Assembly (NCBI RefSeq): GCF_003369915.1
Contig: NC_046675.1
Coordinates: 14,384,001 to 14,448,000, forward strand
DNA: 64,000 nucleotides
Direction of reading: 5' to 3'
Source: Drosophila miranda
Taxonomy: Eukaryota > Arthropoda > Insecta > Diptera > Drosophilidae
This document shows positions 28,301-40,516 of the stretch, in pieces. The translations under genes and the position numbers were made by a program. Positions within the stretch are counted from its first letter, which is position 1, and every line of letters begins with the position of its first letter. The notes under the pieces are model-generated. The model saw only the letters and a list, made by a program, of their open reading frames with translations. It was not told where the DNA came from and did no database searches.

Positions 28301-31300
28301 AATGCCTCTCGACCACTTTGAGCTAATGGCATTGTCCATGTCGATGTCTGGTGTCTGGTGCTAGGAGAGGATATGTCTGTGTTGGCCAAAGTGTTTCGCA
28401 TGAATTATTCGCATGTTGCCAATTTGGGAGCCATGCTCAAATTGAAAATGATTTACACCCTGGCCCCTTCCCTGCGTAATGTGTATTTAATGAGAGTGGC
28501 AAGGTACTAGTGAACTTCGAAAGAGCGGCTGTACCCGGTTGAGGTTGCAGTTTTTTTTTGCAGGTTTGTTTTTACACACATTTGAAAGGGATACGGCGTT
28601 TAAGCACCACAGACGTTCATAAATAAAGGAGCGATCGTTTTGAAGGCTCCATAGCACGCTTCGTCTGCGCGAGTTTTGGTCTTTTGATACCATTTTGCCC
28701 GCGATGCGGATTTTTGGTCATTTTCAGCTCAGACTGCCCTTCGTTTTCCATTTCATGGCCAACTGCGTCGCGGCATGCAAAAATCCACTTTCCACTGCAT
28801 AAGGAACACAAAAAAACGAATGCCATTGTGGAAAGGAATGAGAATGAGAGACGAATAGGATATGGCAGGGATTGGGCCGTGGATACGGGGAGTTTTGTGG
28901 CCAAGCTACCAATAATACACGGAAAATGCTTTTTCGGTTTGATTTCGCTTTCCTCCGCCACAGGCACCGCTTCTCTCGCTTCTCGCTTGTTGGCCATTCA
29001 TGAGTTTTCATTTCATTTTCGCTTATTGCATACATTTTGCGTTTTGTTGCCCGGGTTTCCCATTTCTAATTTTGTATTTCTATGCGAACGAGAGTGAGAG
29101 TGGGAGTGGCAGTGGAGTGTGTCAGGATTTCCCTTACCCAACAAAATATGTTTGGCTGCTGCCCCAGCGGAGATAGTGGTGCATAGAGGGGCTGCGGCTG
29201 GATCTGGGACTGGAGCTGGAGCTGGGGCTGGGGCTGGGACTATGGATGCGGCAGAGTCGCCTCGAGGTGGCAGTGTGTGAGATCTTTGCATGTGAAATAA
29301 AAGCTTTGTTGAAATTGAAAAACTTTTCCAATATATGCTTTTTCTTTCTCTCCCATTTTATTATTGCATTATATGTGTAGGTTTGTGGATATTTTTATTG
29401 TTTCATTTCAATTGCTTTTATTTCACTTCTCTGGCTGGGGCCTGGCATGCACGGGGGCGTGGCATTTATGAATCCCTCCTCCCCAAAGCCAGCTGCACTC
29501 CTAATCCCATTCAAATTGGATCCCACAATTGTCGCCAATCCGCGAGGATTGCGAGGATTGGAAAACGGATCAGCAAATGACAGGTAACCTTCGCATAAGT
29601 GAAGATGCATAGATCATGGGATAGAGAAAACTTTAGAAGAAGGCTTTATACTTCAGGGATCTTCTTGGTGACAGTATAAAAGGAAGGAGTAACATATACA
29701 TACATCAGCCAAGGAATTGAAAAGTCAATAGTAATACAATATATCATTTCAGCATACTCTCAAGAAAGTAATTTACCATTTAATATGGGAAAGTAATGAC
29801 TTAAGTCTTGGATCATCTATTGATGAAATTTCTTATGCCACGGATCCCCTAGGAATCCACACCGCTTTATCCCTACGGAATTAAGTAATCAAACGCTTTT
29901 CTTTTGCATTTTTTAATGAAAACCCAAGTTTTCCGCTAATTATCCCAAGTTGCAGAGAAAACCGCTCTCCCATTCCACACTCCCATTTCGTTTTTTGGCA
30001 ACAATCAAAGATGACACTTGGCAGAGGATAGCGGCCACAATGGGGATCAACAAAGGACTGAAAAAAGAGAGCGAAATAAAGGGTACGAAAATGAAGGAAA
30101 TAAAATTAATGCGTGGAAATTCATAAGCCCCGGACAGACTTTGACTCCGGGCGAGCTGGCAATTTGAGGCACATTAAGCGACTTAATTACATGCGGCCAT
30201 TTAATTTTATTTTTCTTGCAGCGCCGAATGGGACGGAAGCGGGAATGGCGATGGGAATGGCGATGGCGATGGAAACGGGAATGAAAATGGGCTTTTCATG
30301 CGTTTAACTCACAGATTGCATTTCCGGCTGTGTGACAGCTGCATCAAATTGACGTTTGTGTTACATAAATACGAGCATATGCCAGGCCATCGCTATAAAT
30401 CTGGCTGGACAAGCGCGAAGTCCGACTAAGAGGCAGAGTCCGAGTCGGAGAACCAGAACCGAAAGCCATCTTCTTGGCCTGACAGTAAACGACACTTGCA
30501 GCCCCTCAGAGCCTGCGTCATATTTAAATGTATGGCTGGGTATAAATAAAAAGCCCTGGCCCTGAACTGACAGAGGGAGTCGGAGACACAGCGGACTCTG
30601 TCAGTTAATTTCACGCTGCCAGGCTCCGTGAGTGGGCCGAGATGATGGAGTGCGTATGCATCATGGAAGACGGAGAAGGGGAAGGTCCCTGGACCTTTGA
30701 GGCATTACACAATACAATGACAATTGTGTGTGCGCACAGATAAATAAAGCATATTTCGACATAGAACATAAACATAACTACAACTTCACCCTTTTTCATA
30801 TGCCTACACTTGCAGATACAAAGTGGTCCCTAAAAGTATCTTATAAATTTTGAGATGCTTTTTCCACAATAAAAGATTACATACATATAGGGTTCAGTTT
30901 CAAAGAGAGTTCTCTGCATGAACAAGCCTTTTAATTACTCCCCCATCCATCTTTCAAGCGAATATCTCTCAGGATTGGGCTAACAAAAATAGAACAAGTG
31001 AGAACAATGCCACGACTTATCCGTCACAATTGGTTGGGTTTTTCTCCAAGTGTATGGCAGCTTTATGGCAGTCATAGAGGCCAGACCGCCCAACAATTGA
31101 CAGCAATATTTGCCTATCTTAATACCATGTCACAACCGAAATTGGCACTCTCTGTCTGTGTGGTTGCGGGCTCGTGTATCTGTGTTTGTGTGGGTTGGGG
31201 CAGAGCTAAAGGTCGGGCAAACGGAACAATTAAAAGCGGAAGTACTGTCGCCTCATGGCTGATAAGCGTGCAGCGAAAATCACAGCTTTGATTGCCCTTC

Positions 31301-32335
31301 TGTGGATGCTTATCAAAAAGTACTTTGGCAACATTCGAAAGGCAACGAGGGGGGTGGTGTGGTGTGGTGTGGCCAGAGGGTAGAAGCTATCTGAAAGTAA
31401 ACTTTTCCAAGGTTCCACCTGTGCACTCAAATGCCAGGGAGTCGGAGACGTGAGCGAACCTGACACGACACAACGACATGGACGACCTTGAGCTGGTGCA
31501 AGGATTCCCAGCACACCCACACACTCACACGTGATAAATTCCGCAAGCAGAGCACACAAATTAGATACAATTGCCATTGAGGCTCATTAGCAACATTTGG
31601 ATTGTTGCTCCGCTCCTGCTGCTGCCCCGCTCTTCCCAGCTTTGCCTTGCTCTTTTGTCATGAGGCAAGCAGTCGCTTTAATTGTGCGTGTGGGTCTTGC
31701 TGCACTTGTCGCACCAGCTGAAGGGTGCCGCATTCTCTTCGTCAACACTCCCACCCACATGCCACATGCCAGCTGTGAGCTCTCCAGGGTCTGTACCATT
31801 CAGCGGAGTATTCAGCGTCAGCGCATGCGCAGCTCGACCAGCGCTCTCTTAGCTGCCACACTCTCACTAATACTCTTACGCACTGCTCTTTAGTGGAACA
31901 TGGAGCTCTTTGCAGCTTGCATGGGCTAGCAGTTGTAGCAGTCAGCCTTGGCCTGGCATAAATTCAAGCAGCTTTTGTCTGTTCGTTGGGTCTAAGGCAT
32001 GGCGTTAATATTTGCGGATAATTTTAGTGGTTCCACTAGGATGTCATATCCGAATTTCTCGTGTTGCTTGCTATTTGCGGCTTAGTTGTAAAAGCTAGAT
32101 GAGTTTCCAAGCTGTATGATTTCCCACTCAAAAATCATATTACATCGACTAGAACCAAAACATTTTGGTATTTATAAACCAATTAAAAGCAGCTACTGGG
32201 CCTGTTCTCTCAGGCCCTTACAATTTATATACATAATACTCTGTTTTCCCACATTCGAAAATACTCCAAAAACAGATGAATTTTAAGGGATTTCTTTTAA
32301 ATAAAACGCGTTAGCTTACAAATCAATATTCTTGT
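25301..32335. other. Gene-poor region, second half
   Basis: No supported gene. Simple repeats include GGTCTG/GGAATT-type units at 27420-27460, CTGGAG/CTGGGG units at 29204-29240 and GCGATGGGAATG units near 30243-30285. The region ends at the 3' end of the minus-strand CAP gene. Confidence 0.5.
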
Positions 32336-32341
32336 TTTATT
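32336..32341 (-). terminator. Poly(A) signal of the CAP-domain gene
   Basis: TTTATT on the plus strand, that is AATAAA on the coding strand, about 430 nt after the stop codon. Confidence 0.5.
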
Positions 32342-32774
32342 TGCTTGAACACAATACTACAACTAGCTGATTGATGTTGAATGCCGATCGATTGGTTAAC
32401 AGGATGACAGTTTAGGGGGTAGCAAACATTTGATACAAACATTCGTCTGGGTGAACCGACCTCCTCCGCCTTCTGGTGAGCTTACAGGCAGCCAAAATTC
32501 GTACAATTTTCGGTATAAATAATTTACACAGCGGTTACAGCACTAGGAATTCGGGATTGTCGTATGGCAGTTGTCTGAACTGTGATTGTGGGGCATAGAG
32601 TGCATGTTTAAATAAGAACCTACAATTGGCTAAGGCTAGGTGGGGTCAGAATCGATGATGGTGGTTCAGTGGTTTTCTAATGGCACTACATAGTAGCTAT
32701 TAATGGGGGCGCGGGCCTAATACATTGTGCGGCATACGAGTGGGGGGGACAGACATTCTTCTCCATGGCAGCCT

Positions 32775-35700
32775 TCAGCCACGCCACGTCAACAGGCTCC
32801 AGCCGCGGCTCGGCTTCCGTGTGCTAGTTGCCACAGTCTGCTCCTGCTCCTGCTGCTGCTCTACCTCCGCTTGTGCCACCGCCTCTGCCTGCGTTTGCTG
32901 CCGATTCTGGTTCGCAGCCTGCGCCTGCTCTATATAGGTGCGTAGAATGGTATGCTTGTGTACGGACTTCTCGAACTCGGCCGCAGAGGGGCGGTACGCC
33001 TCCAGTTTGTGCTTGTAGTGGCCGGACTGGAGCGCCGGTGGCTCCGGCTGGCGCTGCTGCTGCCGCTGACTGGCCTCAGTAGTGTAGGCGTGGCTGCCGC
33101 CGCGCGAGGCGGTGCCAAACGAGCTGCCGCCGGACGTCGCTGCCGCCGCTGCCTGTGGGTGGGTGGGATAGGGGGACAGGGGGTTGGCAGAGGGTTGTTT
33201 GGGATTATTGTAGAATCGGTTGAGGTTGTAGGTGGGTTGGCTCTTGTTAATGTTGTTAGTCGGCTGGTTGTTATTGTGTTTGCTGTTTGTGTTGCTGTTG
33301 CCGTTGCTGTACTCATACGTTTCAATGGTGTTGCCTCCGTAGACGCTGTTGCTGGTCGCCGGTGATGCTCCGGGTGCCGCGCACAGACCCTGGTACTTGG
33401 ACGAGGGCTTCATGCCGTAGGTGGAGCACGACGGTTTCCCCACCTCATAGGGATTGTATCCCACAACGTTGCCACTGCAAGGAAAAATCGAATGCCATTA
33501 GCTCCTTGAACGCAATGCAATGGATCGTGTCCGCACTCACCCCGGCCCGTAGTTGCACACGTAGAGCTTGTTGTACTTGCTGGCATCCTTGTACTCGGCG
33601 TAGCCGCAGCCCACTAGGCTCGTCTCGCCCCAGACGAGTTGCGAGTAGTGGCCCGTCTTGGGGGACCAGGCGTCGCCGAAGGAGTACTTCTGCACCTCGT
33701 TGAACCAGCTCTGGATGCGGGAGGGGAAGTCCCCGTCGTCGGCGTCCAGCGGCGCCGTGCTCCAGATAATGGCCAAGTTCTGGCCCATGGTGAAGCGATC
33801 TGTCAGCACACGTGGGGAAACAGATTAGTGAAACTCCCTTTTTTTCAGGACTGTCGAACAGGCAGCGTGGATGTGGGGGATGCAGGTGCTGGGGCGTGAT
33901 CGGGGTTAGTCTTAGTGTTTTAAAAGCGAAACGTGCAGGCAGAGTATGGAAAAGATGACGACTCTTAAGAACTAGGCTCATTAGGGTGGATCCTTATCGG
34001 CCAGAGGTCTTCAGATTACTCCACTCCATTCCGGTGATAAGTGTCCGCCCGTATGGAGCATTACCATTGCATGCAAACCACAAACCGAAATATCCGTGCC
34101 TAATGGTATGCGGGAAAGGATTCCACCTCCGGGTCTTGAGTTCGGGTGGTGAGGGATGGGGGAAAGGGGTTTTTTCGCATGGGGTTGACAACTTACTTAT
34201 TGTGCGGTGCGGATCGTGACGGAACTGGCAGTTATCGGCCCACTTCTGGGCCCTGGCCGCCAGCTCGTCGTCCCAGACGATCTCGCGCATGTTCTCCGCT
34301 CCTGGCTGGCCCGGGTAGCGTCCGGTGGCCACGAGCTGCCGGAGGCGGTTGTGTTCCTGCATGATGATTGATCTCTCTTCCGCCGTGATGCCCGATGCTG
34401 AAATGATTAGGTCGAGATTTGCATAAATTACGAGTGCGAGTATTAGGGGACGGGTCTTGGCCTGCGGAGAATATGAGAATATGCATGAGCCACGGTCAGC
34501 GATTGGGGGCCGAGGAGAATGTTATCATTTCTATTTTTGTTTGCATTAAAATTTTGAATTCGTAGATTTCTTCGAGGCGGTGTTTCTCCTTCTGACGTAG
34601 CCCGGCTCGACCGACTCTGAGCCGGTTTGAAGTGAGTTAATATTTGCCGAAATTTCATCCGATTCGGTTTCAGGTGGAAGAAACCCCAAGTGGGGTTCGA
34701 GCGCGCTCGGAAATTTACATCTGCCTTTGTTTTACATATTTTAATTATTTGCCCGCAGAGCCATCTACGTGTGCTCCGAATTGTCCACGATTTGCTTTAT
34801 GTAACGAGCCGGTTACCCGCACACATCACAAGACATTTGTGTCACTTTCCTTAAGGCAACCGCAAGCCGCAAGCCGCTAGCTGCTAGCCGCTAACCCCGG
34901 ACCGGTTTCGATAATGTTTGGCCATTAAAATAGAATACAGAACACAGAACATCTAAGCCTCTAAACTCTAAGTCCACGAAATGAAATGCAAAAACCAAAA
35001 ACGACGCGGCGCGTGCTATTCAAAGGCGTCAATTAAAAAGCCAGCGCATTGCCATTAGCCAATTTTTACGATTGTGTGTAGGAATATATGGGAATCTATC
35101 TTTGATCTGGCTTTTATCAAAAGTCGTGGGCTTACGGCGCCTGACTCATGACTTTTGCTTGAAGTGTGTCAGGGGATGGGATCGCTGGACTCCGGCAGAA
35201 CTGCCCGGGGTGCTAATTACGCTGCGTCCACAGAAGGCGCACGTGAACTGCGCTGCGGAAATGGGTCCTTGCCTCGCGAGGGGCGTTCCCAGTTGCCAGT
35301 TGCAGGGCAGAAGAGACCAGGACAGACCAGAGGGTAGGCTGCCCCATTTCATTTAAATAATTACGCGCGCTTAATAATTTTTAATAATTATAATAATGGC
35401 TGAGCCGATGGGCGCTGATTGCCCACGAGAGACGTGATAGCATTTAGGTCCGCTCCGCTCTGGCCAGGGCCTGGGCTTCCGTCTCTATCTGTGGCCCTTC
35501 TCCAACTCTTGGTCCCATGGAGTGGCCATGGCATCTCCCCGACCGGTCAAGTGCCGGGACGTGTCTGTCAGAGTCGTCGGATCGAGACTCAAAGTCAGAC
35601 AACTTGACGCGCCCAGTCGCAGCGCCGATCGGAGGGTAAATAATTTGCAGCTTCGCTTTGCTGCCGTTCGCACAAATATGGGTCTAGATGTCAATACAGC

Positions 35701-38082
35701 TGTTGGCCAACAAAGCCGAGAAGTGTTTAAGGTAGAATGTTAAACACGGCGTTTGCTTTAGCTTAATCTTAATACGCTCCCAAGGTTGGGCTGGCCGCGA
35801 GTCTGGGAAAGAGACTGGGCCGGCGACTGGACTGAAGCTGGCCTGGAGCTGCCACTCGGACGGCGACTAAAAATAGCCCATGAGCGATGGCAAGACTCAA
35901 AACCGAAGACTCCGAGTTGACCGCAGCTGTCAAATTATGCTACATTTGTATCAATATGGAAATCCAAGCTGCGGATGGGCCCTGTCCCCTGTCCAGAGCT
36001 GTGCGCTCGCGTCGGAGGCATCACGCCCGAGTGCTCACGGGGCACACGGTGCCCCTCTGTGGCTGCAACTTGAGGCGCTATGCAAATTTGTGAACTACCT
36101 TCGCTGACAAATTGCACATAAAGCTGTCGATCAGTTTCCGCAACCGCCGCATTTACATATTCTTAGTCCGGTAATAAAACGAAGACAAAACAAAGTGCTG
36201 CTGATGCTGTGGCTGATGCTGTGGCTGTGGCTTGAACAGAGCCTGTGACTGTTGCCTCTGATGGAGATAATGTTGACAACGAAACGTCAACAGCTTGCAA
36301 TAATTTTGTGCCCCCCGTTCTCGCTGTCGAAAGACTCAGGCAACGAACTTGCTGTAGAAACTGGCCCCGGACCCGAGACCCGAGCCCCGAGCTGCGAGAC
36401 CAGAGACCAGAGCCAAATGCCGACAATATGTTAACAAGTGCTTAACTGCATTTCGTCGTGGCCAGGCGTTGACTTCACCTTGAGCATGTCGTGGCCAGGA
36501 CAGGGCCGCAGACAGGGGCAAGGACTGCCAGACGTTGAAAAATCCCTGCCGCATTTAGCGCGAGTTAATTTTCATAGTTATGCTTTATGTTCCGTTTCAG
36601 TTTCATTTATCATTCACTGATTATCACTACAACTAGCCCTGTACCCTGTCCGCTGTTCCCAGTCCCCTGTTCCCTGTACCCTGTACCCTCTTGCTTGTAG
36701 CCGTTGCAGCCTGTTGTCCGTTGCGTATCTACATATTTAATTACATTATTAGCACTGGCCGCTTTTGATTGATGCCGCAGCAAAACGCTTAAGCCGCCAG
36801 TATGGGCTTAACAGCTCTGATACCATTGTGGTGCCATTGGAGAAGCGGTATCTCCGAGTATAACTGTGAAATTTTTCATCGTACGTATCGTAAGACATAG
36901 GAATCAATGAAATCAATGATTTGTGCTGGGAGATGGAGATGGAGATGGAGATACCTCCGAGCCGAAGACAAAGGCATAAAAGCAATCATCAATCAGCGAC
37001 GCACACGCGCACTATAAAAACTTTTTGTTTTTGTTTTCATCTCGTTTTTATGGCAGGAATTTGTTTTTTCGGCCAACACGGGCTGGGCTGGGCCTGTGCA
37101 GAACAAAGACCATTAAAACGATTGTTTTTGGTCATTTTGAGACGTTGCTATTCCTGATTCCTGATCCGACTCTGCCAGCGGCAATGACCCATTAAAATCG
37201 AGTGATTTGTATATTTTTGTGCTGGCGCCAGTGCTCTCCGCCAAATTATAAAACCAAATCTCGAATATCAGTTCAATAAGCTCTTTAATCATACTTTAAG
37301 ACAGATACTCGCACACAAGTGTCTCTGTTCTGTTTCGCTTGATTGTTAGACCGAATTTATCGGATCGGAACGGATCGCAAGGGTTCTGCAAGGCGACTGA
37401 TTTGATCTGAGGAGTTGACTGGCCTCTACTTCACTTGGCCGACAGTTGACAGGTCAGCCACCCAAAATACATTTAGCTCAACCTCAGCATTTGATAAATA
37501 TTATATAAACTTGATATTTGAACCGGTTTCCGTTTCCCCCTCGGGTGGCTCTTAAGTAATATGCCGCCATCGCTTGTGGCTTTTCTAAACTATTTTATTT
37601 ATTATGCAATACACCTAATAAAATGAAGAAAGGCGACTCGTTTTAGCCAACGTTGGTGGCTATTTTTGGATTTTTGGATAGACCCGCCAAACGTGCTAAG
37701 AAGCATTTACATATGTAGGGCTGCGGACACCTGTCCGGGATAAATAAGTTCTAACGCTCGCCTATACTACGATGTGGGCTAATATTTGCCCATTACCATG
37801 TGTGCTCTTCAACCACAAAATAAATGGCAAAAACGTGTACAAACTGAACTAGAAAAAAAAACACCCACAATCGGAGCTCTATTTATGCATGCCAGGCATG
37901 CACTCAACTTCTATTCTCTATGGCACTGCTTAAGCACCCCATATTCCCTGGGTACTGGGTGGGTCCGCTCGGGATGGACGTGTCGTGGGAGGCTTACCAA
38001 TTATCTTTCCATTGCAGGCGAGTGCCGCTCCACAGGAGACGATCAGGATGGTGGACAGAACCAAAGCACTGTGCTGCATCAT
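32775..38082 (-). CDS. CG8483: Secreted CAP/SCP (antigen-5-like) protein
   Basis: Four coding exons on the minus strand: 37998-38082, 34197-34397, 33541-33799 and 32775-33474, giving 414 residues. All borders are GT..AG and in phase. Residues 1-22 are a signal peptide (MMQHSALVLSTILIVSCG...). The CAP domain runs from about 32 to 190. It has EHNRLRQ, WADNCQFRHDP (His89), MGQNLAI, GHYSQLVWGETSLVGCGY (His146) and YVCNYGPGGNVVG. Gln102 takes the place of the Glu in the vertebrate GENL motif, as is common in insect members. A short Cys-containing segment (Cys198, Cys213) follows, then a 200-residue low-complexity tail rich in Asn, Ser, Pro and Gln. The domain and the position beside Ace suggest the orthologue of D. 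melanogaster CG8483. Its molecular role is unknown; CAP proteins are extracellular, and some bind sterols or lipids. Confidence 0.9.
34398..37997 (-). other. CG8483: Intron 1 of the CAP-domain gene
   Basis: A 3.6-kb phase-1 intron between the signal-peptide exon and the start of the CAP domain (GTAAGC donor, TTTCAG acceptor). It contains GGAGAT repeats near 36931-36950 and runs of CCCTGTACC/CCCTGTTCC near 36640-36690. I found no nested gene. Confidence 0.75.
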
Positions 38083-38213
38083 TTTGGATTTGATTTATGA
38101 TTTTATTTTATTTGATTTGTATCACTCGTTTCTCTTTTGGATACCCGCACTTGTTGGGCACTTTCTTATCGACTAAATATAACCTCTTCTTGTACGACAG
38201 TGTTATATTGGAT

Positions 38214-38228
38214 TCATACACTTAGCAT
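38214..38228 (-). promoter_or_regulatory. Four-codon upstream ORF in the CAP gene leader
   Basis: In the roughly 300-nt leader, ATG at 38226-38228 is followed after three further codons by TGA (38214-38216), about 130 nt before the real start. It may lower translation; this is inference. Confidence 0.4.
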
Positions 38229-38381
38229 TAGATTTGAATTTGGTGGGAAATTTTTGTATCACAATTTTGGGGCAGACTCTGCTGCCGTTCTGCCAGAAAC
38301 CGAAAAAGCGCCACGAAATTTGCCGACGACTCCAACTCCACTCTCGTGTACGTGCAGCTAGACTTGAAGGCGTCGTCTGTT

Positions 38382-38415
38382 TGATTAGCGGCTGCTCGGC
38401 GCCGACGCTTTTATA
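38382..38415 (-). promoter_or_regulatory. CG8483: TATA promoter of the CAP-domain gene
   Basis: On the minus strand, TATAAAA (38409-38415) lies about 33 nt upstream of an initiator-like TCAAAC, with the putative start at 38382. This gives a leader of about 300 nt before the ATG at 38082 with no need for a 5'UTR intron. Confidence 0.6.
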
Positions 38416-38569
38416 CCGATGCCGGGGCGGCGTCGCTGCCGATAACAGAGCCGACTTCGAAGAAGCTGCTGATCAGCACCTGCTGATTGAGTGCGTGGAG
38501 AGACAGAGCAGCGAGAGTGCGGGAGAGCGAGAGCAGGCGCTGCGCAGTCGCAGTCGCGGTAGCAGTGCA

Positions 38570-39090
38570 CACTGGGCGGATTTCCCAAATAAGTGGCATA
38601 AAGTCGAATGAAGCAGATATCGAGCTGAAACTTGGTATATTTGATAAATATAGCACTCTAAATATTAAAACAAAGCTTTAAGTTCATTTGACCACGCCTA
38701 CCCCAATAGCCCATACATGGCTACAAGGCGTATTCGTGATCACAAAGGAAATTTATGAGAGCTATAAATAAAGTAGTACAATTTTAAGGGAATGGATTAT
38801 TTTGTGGTAATTTTAATGTATTAGTGGTAAATATAAAAATAAACAACACATTTGGATAAAGAATTCTTATTTTGATAAAATTCTTACTAAATGCCGGGTT
38901 CTATATTAATTTATTCTACTATTTAACTATTTCTAACAATTTATGTTAAATTATTATTGTACAGCTAATTCAAGCACTTATTGATTTTTCATATATAGGG
39001 ATGATACTTTGAATATATTGAAATATAATTCATATTTGCCTCAACAAAATTTTCAACTTTGTGCCAGTTATTTGGGAATTCCGCCCACTG
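38570..39090. mobile_element. MITE-like element with 39-bp terminal inverted repeats
   Basis: The left arm (38570-38608, starting CACTGGGCGGATTTCCCAAA) and the complement of the right arm (39052-39090, starting CAGTGGGCGGAATTCCCAAA) agree at 34 of 39 positions. The 440-bp interior is very AT-rich and has no coding capacity. No clear target-site duplication is visible. CA[C/G]TG ends are reminiscent of hAT- or Chapaev-like transposons, but the family is not recognised. It lies about 155 bp upstream of the TATA box of the CAP-domain gene. Confidence 0.65.
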
Positions 39091-40043
39091 CCGTGGCGAC
39101 TTGTCAACATGCTGCTGACAACATGCTGCTGGAAACATGTTGCCGGGCCCTGATCTGGGTTCTTTGAATAATTGCCCCTCAGAGCCAAAGACAGGGGCAG
39201 GGCAGGGAAAGAGTAAGAGCAGATTGAACCCAATATCAATCATGCTGCTGGTTCGGCAACAATCACTTGACTGCGCACGGGGCGTGGCATGGGGCATTGA
39301 GGGCGACTGGGACAACAGCAGCAGCAGGTGCCCTGCGGCCAGGAGCGGAGTCCAGTCGCAGCCGCAGTCGGAGCTTCGATCATTTCGCGTATCATTAAAA
39401 ACCAATAAAAACACCCAATTAAATACACAGCGCTGAGCAGCAGAACAAATGCCGCCAGATCCTTTCACCAGTCGGGTTCCAGATAAAGTTGGGCCATCGG
39501 TGCACATTCACATCGGTTCACATCTCGTACTCGTACTCGTACTCGTCCTCCCGTTCCATGTCCGCATTTCCGCCTCGGTTCGCGACCGGGCGGCAATCTG
39601 ACTTCTTGCCAAAATAATTACGCGTACAAAGCCATTAACAAGTACAAACGATTGAGCCGGCAGCCCAGCATCCCCAGCAGCATGGACATGGACATATACC
39701 ATCCCAGGCGATCTTCGCCTGGCAACTGGCAACTGCTAACTGGTTCTGGTTATTTCACCTCGTTTTAGTGCCTCTACCTCCACGTTTACCCATTCGGATG
39801 CCACACATGACGTTTCGTTTCGGTTCGTATAGGGGGAACGTCCATGTCCATGTCCCAATCCCAGTTGCAGTTCCAATCCCAGGGTCCAGCGATCAGTGAT
39901 CAGGCAGTGACGTCTCTGCTGCCCCGCTGATTTATTTTATTTCACGAAAACTACATAAATATTAAAAATTATGCTTTACAGAAATATGAAATAAACATGT
40001 GCCCGAAACACGTTCTCCGATGTTCATTTTGCTGTTGCTTCGC

Positions 40044-40082
40044 CCCTGCCCTGCCCCCGCCCTGCCCCCACCCTGCCCCTTC
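40044..40082. repeat. CCTGCCC tandem repeat
   Basis: About five imperfect units of CCCTGCCCC, strongly strand-asymmetric (all C on the plus strand). Confidence 0.6.
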
Positions 40083-40463
40083 CTATTCCACTCGATTTCG
40101 TATTGTGTTCTGAATGGTGGCGTACATTTCCTACTCACTGTGATTTTATTTGTGCTGAAGCAATACACATGCAGCTAAAATTTAAACAAACATTATTGGC
40201 CTTCGATTTCCTCTGCTTCTGCTGCTCCAACCGCATCCACATCCATAGCACTCCACTCCATTCTCCTTCCAACTATTTGCATTTAAAGACGTGCGTATGT
40301 ACGTATCGGAGTATCTGTCGATCCGTCCATCTGTCCGCGAATAGCCGCGTACATTTATGCGCATGTTAAGCAAAGTAAAAAATTCCCAACACCTCATTTA
40401 ACTCAATTTAACAGCACTTGGCATCATCCGACTGATATCGAAGTGGTTGTAGCCGTTCTTCTG

Positions 40464-40516
40464 GTTGTTGTTGTTGTTGTTGCTGTTCCTCAAGTTGTTG
40501 TTCCTCTGGTTGTTGC
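40464..40516. repeat. GTT triplet repeat tract
   Basis: Mostly uninterrupted GTT units with one CTG and CCTCAA interruption. There is no surrounding coding frame, so it is not a polyglutamine or polyasparagine exon that I can support. Confidence 0.6.

Noticed and set aside
32828..33703. Several plus-strand frames of 84-138 codons
   Set aside because: They are antisense shadows of the GC-rich exons of the minus-strand CAP gene.
37246..37275. TATAAAA followed by a consensus initiator ATCAGTTC on the plus strand
   Set aside because: The spacing is only about 23 nt and there is no downstream plus-strand gene; it lies within the CAP-gene intron.
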